DNA of 64,000 bases from Tenodera sinensis (Eukaryota; Arthropoda; Insecta; Mantodea; Mantidae): assembly GCA_030765045.1 (NCBI GenBank), contig CM060967.1, positions 127,219,412 to 127,283,411 on the forward strand, read 5' to 3'. The notes below the pieces were generated by a model. The model was not told the DNA's origin. It was given only the letters and a program-made list of their open reading frames with translations, and ran no database searches. Below are positions 60,730-64,000 of the stretch, in pieces (the stretch's first letter is position 1; every line of letters begins with the position of its first letter). The position numbers and the translations under genes are program-made.

Positions 60730-61010
60730 CAAGATGGAAGGGAAATGATCCATCAGACTTTAACGGCGAATTTTTCATGTTGTGAATAACAAGTAAGTCT
60801 AATATCAAAGTGTTGAAAAACTTATAGTTTTCTAGAAAAAATATTTTTATCAAACAAATTTATCACCATCTGGCTGGATTATTATTGAGTAATGGCTATA
60901 GTCATAGAAAATTGAATAAATGACAATTTTTTCCTTTGGCGTATTTCAGTAGATTCAACGATTTTTGTGCAAATTAAATTTAAAAGAATCCACAATTTGT
61001 TGTCTTTTTG
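60730..61010 (+). mobile_element. Diverged end of the TA MITE family
   Basis: From CAAGATGGAAGGGAAATGAT on, this follows the reverse complement of the right end of the 26114-27663 MITE: 'cagactttaacggcgaatttttc', 'ttgtgaataacaag', 'ttttctagaaaaaatattttt', 'gaataaatgacaattttttcctttggcgtatttcagt', 'tttttgtgcaaattaaatttaa', 'atccacaatttgttg'. Similarity stops near 61010 and no opposite terminus was found. TA precedes the end. Confidence 0.75.
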
Positions 61011-63650
61011 CTGCATTGTTGATTTTATACAAAACTGTTATTGCAGAGCAACATTTGCCGAAGGAAGTTCATCATGCGTTGTCTGTTCAGGCATTATTAT
61101 CATTTGAAACCATGTTACTTTAACCCTGTGAAAGTTGAGGTTAGAAATAATGCTTTTCTCATGTAGGACGGCAGTACTGCTCTTTGGCGTAATACCCACT
61201 GCAATTTAGTGTAATGTCGGCCATATTGAATTCTTTGGAACTGCCGATATCCTGTTTTTCCTGTATTTTAAGCCATATACTATCGAAACGTTACATACGT
61301 TCTGTTGTTTCTAATCAGTCTATGGAAAGCATTTAGCGATCTTCTTTTTAAACATCTGACTGTCCACCTACAGTAAAATGTGGAATAGAAACTAAAGAGA
61401 AGACACTTTTAGAAATAAATAGCAGAATAGTAGTGAAATTAAACTATTATAGTGGTGAGAGAAAACATTTAATACTATCACACTAGTTTTTATGTTGCAT
61501 TTGCTCCTCTTTTAAGGTACTATTCTCTTTAAACTCAGAATGTTGATTAAGAACGCCCGGCGCTTGTCTTTTCTCTGTGAATTCCATCTCGCGTTGTGAA
61601 GTAGCTATGATGAGAAACTGCATATTAGATTTCATTTAGTATTTAATCACACAGGACTATTATGTATAATAGTCTGGAAAAGTAGAGCATAGCTCATAAG
61701 GTCATATGGAAATTATTCTTTATCTTTCTGGCATTCCTTCCCTTCCCGGCGTCGTGTTTTTGTGACTAATGTGTGGAAATACTTTTCTAGACAAAAGAAA
61801 TGTTACACACAAGCAGAAAATGTAAACTGGCATACCAGAGACAATTTACTACTAAGTGCAGCTTGGCTGTCGAGCTTATTAGGGTTAAAAATGACTTTAA
61901 ATGGTAAACAGTCGAGAAATAAATTTAAATTAGTTGCCCAACAATAATTTTCAAGTTAAAAAGGTCTTACAAAGGAGTATCTAGTAAGTTTTAAATCCAG
62001 TTTCAAATTATCTTAATGGTTTTCTGCACTTCCTTGGTGAATTAAATGTGGATATACTAATACAGCAAAAGGTTTATGGGGAAAAGATTGAATACGTGAA
62101 CACAAGTGAAAAATGTTATTTTTTAAAGTATCCAAACTGGAAACTTAATCTTTTGCAAAGGCATTTCTAGCAACTAAAGAAATGCGTGTACTAAATTTCA
62201 TTAATTGATATAGCTTTTATTGGGTATAATAAAAATCTATCTCCTCCAACAGATATTAACAACAGAGTTGATTTTTAAAATTGTACCTCGTATTACATTG
62301 GCAGAGCTGAGAAGAACTAACCAACGTGTAAGCATCTGTGCCATCTGTGCAACACTGACCGATTGCACAGCCCCTAAGTCCTCTGAAGCATGAACGGGGA
62401 GGGAAAAGGACAGGAAATGGGATTCCTATAGTGCTAATATGATAAATAGATTGGTTTGGAGTTGGATTTGCGTGTACTTAATATATGTGATGTGTCAATA
62501 TATAGGCTGCTGAGAGTATAGGATGAGAGAGTTTCGTGATTGACAACTAAAATGCTTCCCTTGGATGTGCAGATATTTCTCTTCGTCTAACAGTTTTTCC
62601 CACAAACCAATGCCATAGCTTACTAACTGAATTTTGCACGCTCGTAACTGCACCACGACATGAACAACGCCTGTGAGATAGACTATTCCTGTTACTACAA
62701 ACCTCCATGAGCGACCTACTGGCCTAAGTATGTGAGATCATTGATCTTGCGTTCGAACACAGTTCCAATGCAGCATTTTTTACCGCGTTCCAGCATTCGT
62801 TCTGCCCACTCTGCGTCACGTCTCCTAAACCACGCCTATCTCAACCTAAAACATACTACTCTTAATAAAAAAATATTATAAGTTCGCAAATGAAACAACA
62901 TCGATGTAATATTGCTAATTTAAATGTCCTAAATTACCAATTACCTATATCTGCAACAGCCTGTATATAAGAATGTATTAACATTAACAAGATAAGAATT
63001 GAATACATTGCTTACACTAAAATATTTAACAACATATAACTTTCAATTTGGTCTACCATAATAATTTCTCTTTCTTGAATAGACTATATGAAAATCTATT
63101 ACTGTACCTAACACAATGTGAGCCGTGTTTAAAGGAGGTTCATCCCTTCCGCACATAAGACCTGACTTATTTCTGCCATGAGAGTAATTAATATACGTGG
63201 GGCAGTGTTTCCGTAGACTCAATCTTGGCAATTAACCACAGTCGGAAGTTGAAATTAGACGAAATGGGAGATGGGCTCCGATGAAGACTGCGGAATCAGA
63301 CAGCAAGCCCGTAATAGATATTTATCGTTCAAGCATTTCACCCCAGTATCAGTCATGAAGAAGAATGGCTAACCCAGTTTGCCCTTGGTTAAGCAACGAA
63401 ATGGCCAGAATGGGATCAAAGATTTACTTAGAAAAAGTATTGCAGCTCCTATCCTGTTTATAGAAGTGTTAAAAGTGAAAAATATTCTGTTTTCCTGTTT
63501 GGCTTTAGCCATAAACACATCTTCTCTTTTCGAAACCTATACTAATGGGTGATACGGAACACTCCGTAGCAGATGCGCTGTGTTTTATCTGCACGCGCCC
63601 TCGGCGCTGTCATAGAAATGCGCGGATGCAACCACACGACATTTTAAAAA
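61011..63650. other. Long stretch without recognised genes
   Basis: AT-rich. ORFs at 61762-61947 and 63043-63231 have no recognised motif. A weak B-box-like 'gcgttcgaacac' near 62751 is not supported by a body match. Confidence 0.4.
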
Positions 63651-64000
63651 TTACTTTACTTACCAATGTTAATCAAGGACATGATAAACTGGCCACCGTC
63701 GTTGACCATACATTTTTGACACCTCTTTAGGAAACTATCCATCACTCGCCGTAGTTCACGTTAAGAAATACCGGCAATTTCCTGACGGATATTTTGTTTT
63801 AATTGTTCCAAGGTGTGTGGGTTTGTTTTGTACACTTTATGCTTTAAGTTACCCCAGAGATAGAAATTGCAGGGGGTTATATTGGGGACCAAGGGGGTCA
63901 TGAATCTCTACTAGTAATTCTGTCCTGAAACGCACCTTGAATTCTTCTCATCGAAAGGTTGGCTGTATAAGTTGTTGCAGAGTCTTGTTGGGGGAAAAAA
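63651..64000 (-). pseudogene. Tc1/mariner (IS630)-superfamily transposase, C-terminal fragment
   Basis: On the minus strand, continuing past the window edge: PQQDSATTYTANLSMRRIQG, then a stretch with two stops (PPWSPI), then, in another frame, CNFYLWGNLKHKVYKTNPHT, LEQLKQNIRQEIAGIS, a stop, RELRRVMDSFLKRCQKCMVN and DGGQFI. Order QQD..A...A, WSP, FYLWG.LK.KVY, and the LRRVM...RCQxC..xxGGxF end is that of insect IS630/mariner-type transposases. The WSPD-type motif reads WSPI, so a catalytic aspartate is lost. At least one frameshift and three stops. Confidence 0.8.

Overview
This window is non-coding, repeat-dense, AT-rich eukaryotic DNA. It has no operons, no ribosome-binding-site-spaced ORFs and no long intact ORF other than transposon remains. 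The content (a jockey-like non-LTR retrotransposon, tRNA-derived SINEs, an insect-type Tc1/mariner transposase remnant, TA-flanked and 8-bp-TSD MITEs, many (CA)n tracts) indicates an arthropod, most likely an insect with a large genome. A polyneopteran such as a cockroach, termite or stick insect is a guess from the look of the SINEs, not a demonstrated placement.

The dominant component is one non-autonomous dispersed repeat, called 'family A' here. It is about 0.75-0.95 kb when complete, with roughly twenty full or partial copies on both strands that make up by eye about a fifth of the window. One end reads TCTGATGTGTTGCACTC. The other end carries an imperfect palindrome built on ACTTTCTCTACT / AGTAGAGAAAGT. 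Most complete copies carry a simple repeat, usually (CA)n and sometimes (GA)n or (GTCT)n, at the same internal point. The layout resembles the microsatellite-bearing INE-1/DINE-1 ('mini-me') elements of Drosophila. Two copies at 19447-20985 form a tail-to-tail palindrome.

Left third (1-22 kb): family A copies, a complete hAT-like MITE with a perfect 8-bp target duplication (1394-2670) that holds a SINE, a SINE with a 14-bp target duplication inside a family A copy (4744-4994), LINE 3'-end fragments, a C-terminal fragment resembling restriction-endonuclease-type LINEs (13980-14515), and a long (AAT)n tract. Middle (22-36 kb): more family A copies and SINEs, a 1550-bp TA-flanked MITE with 30-bp inverted repeats inserted in a LINE fragment (26025-28010), and a nearly full-length dead jockey-like LINE on the minus strand (about 30890-35150) whose two ORFs meet at a TAATG stop/start overlap. 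Right half (36-64 kb): long stretches without recognised features, more family A copies, a possible host exon and CpG-rich block near 50.1-51.1 kb, a second unclassified repeat present twice, a cluster of four SINE families at 57.8-59.8 kb, a diverged second copy of the TA MITE, and a broken transposase running off the right edge.

I see no confident intact host gene. The elements do not form a pathway. What the window records is layered insertion: SINEs in MITEs, SINEs in family A, a MITE in a LINE. Boundaries and family groupings come from reading the sequence by eye, without alignments or database searches.
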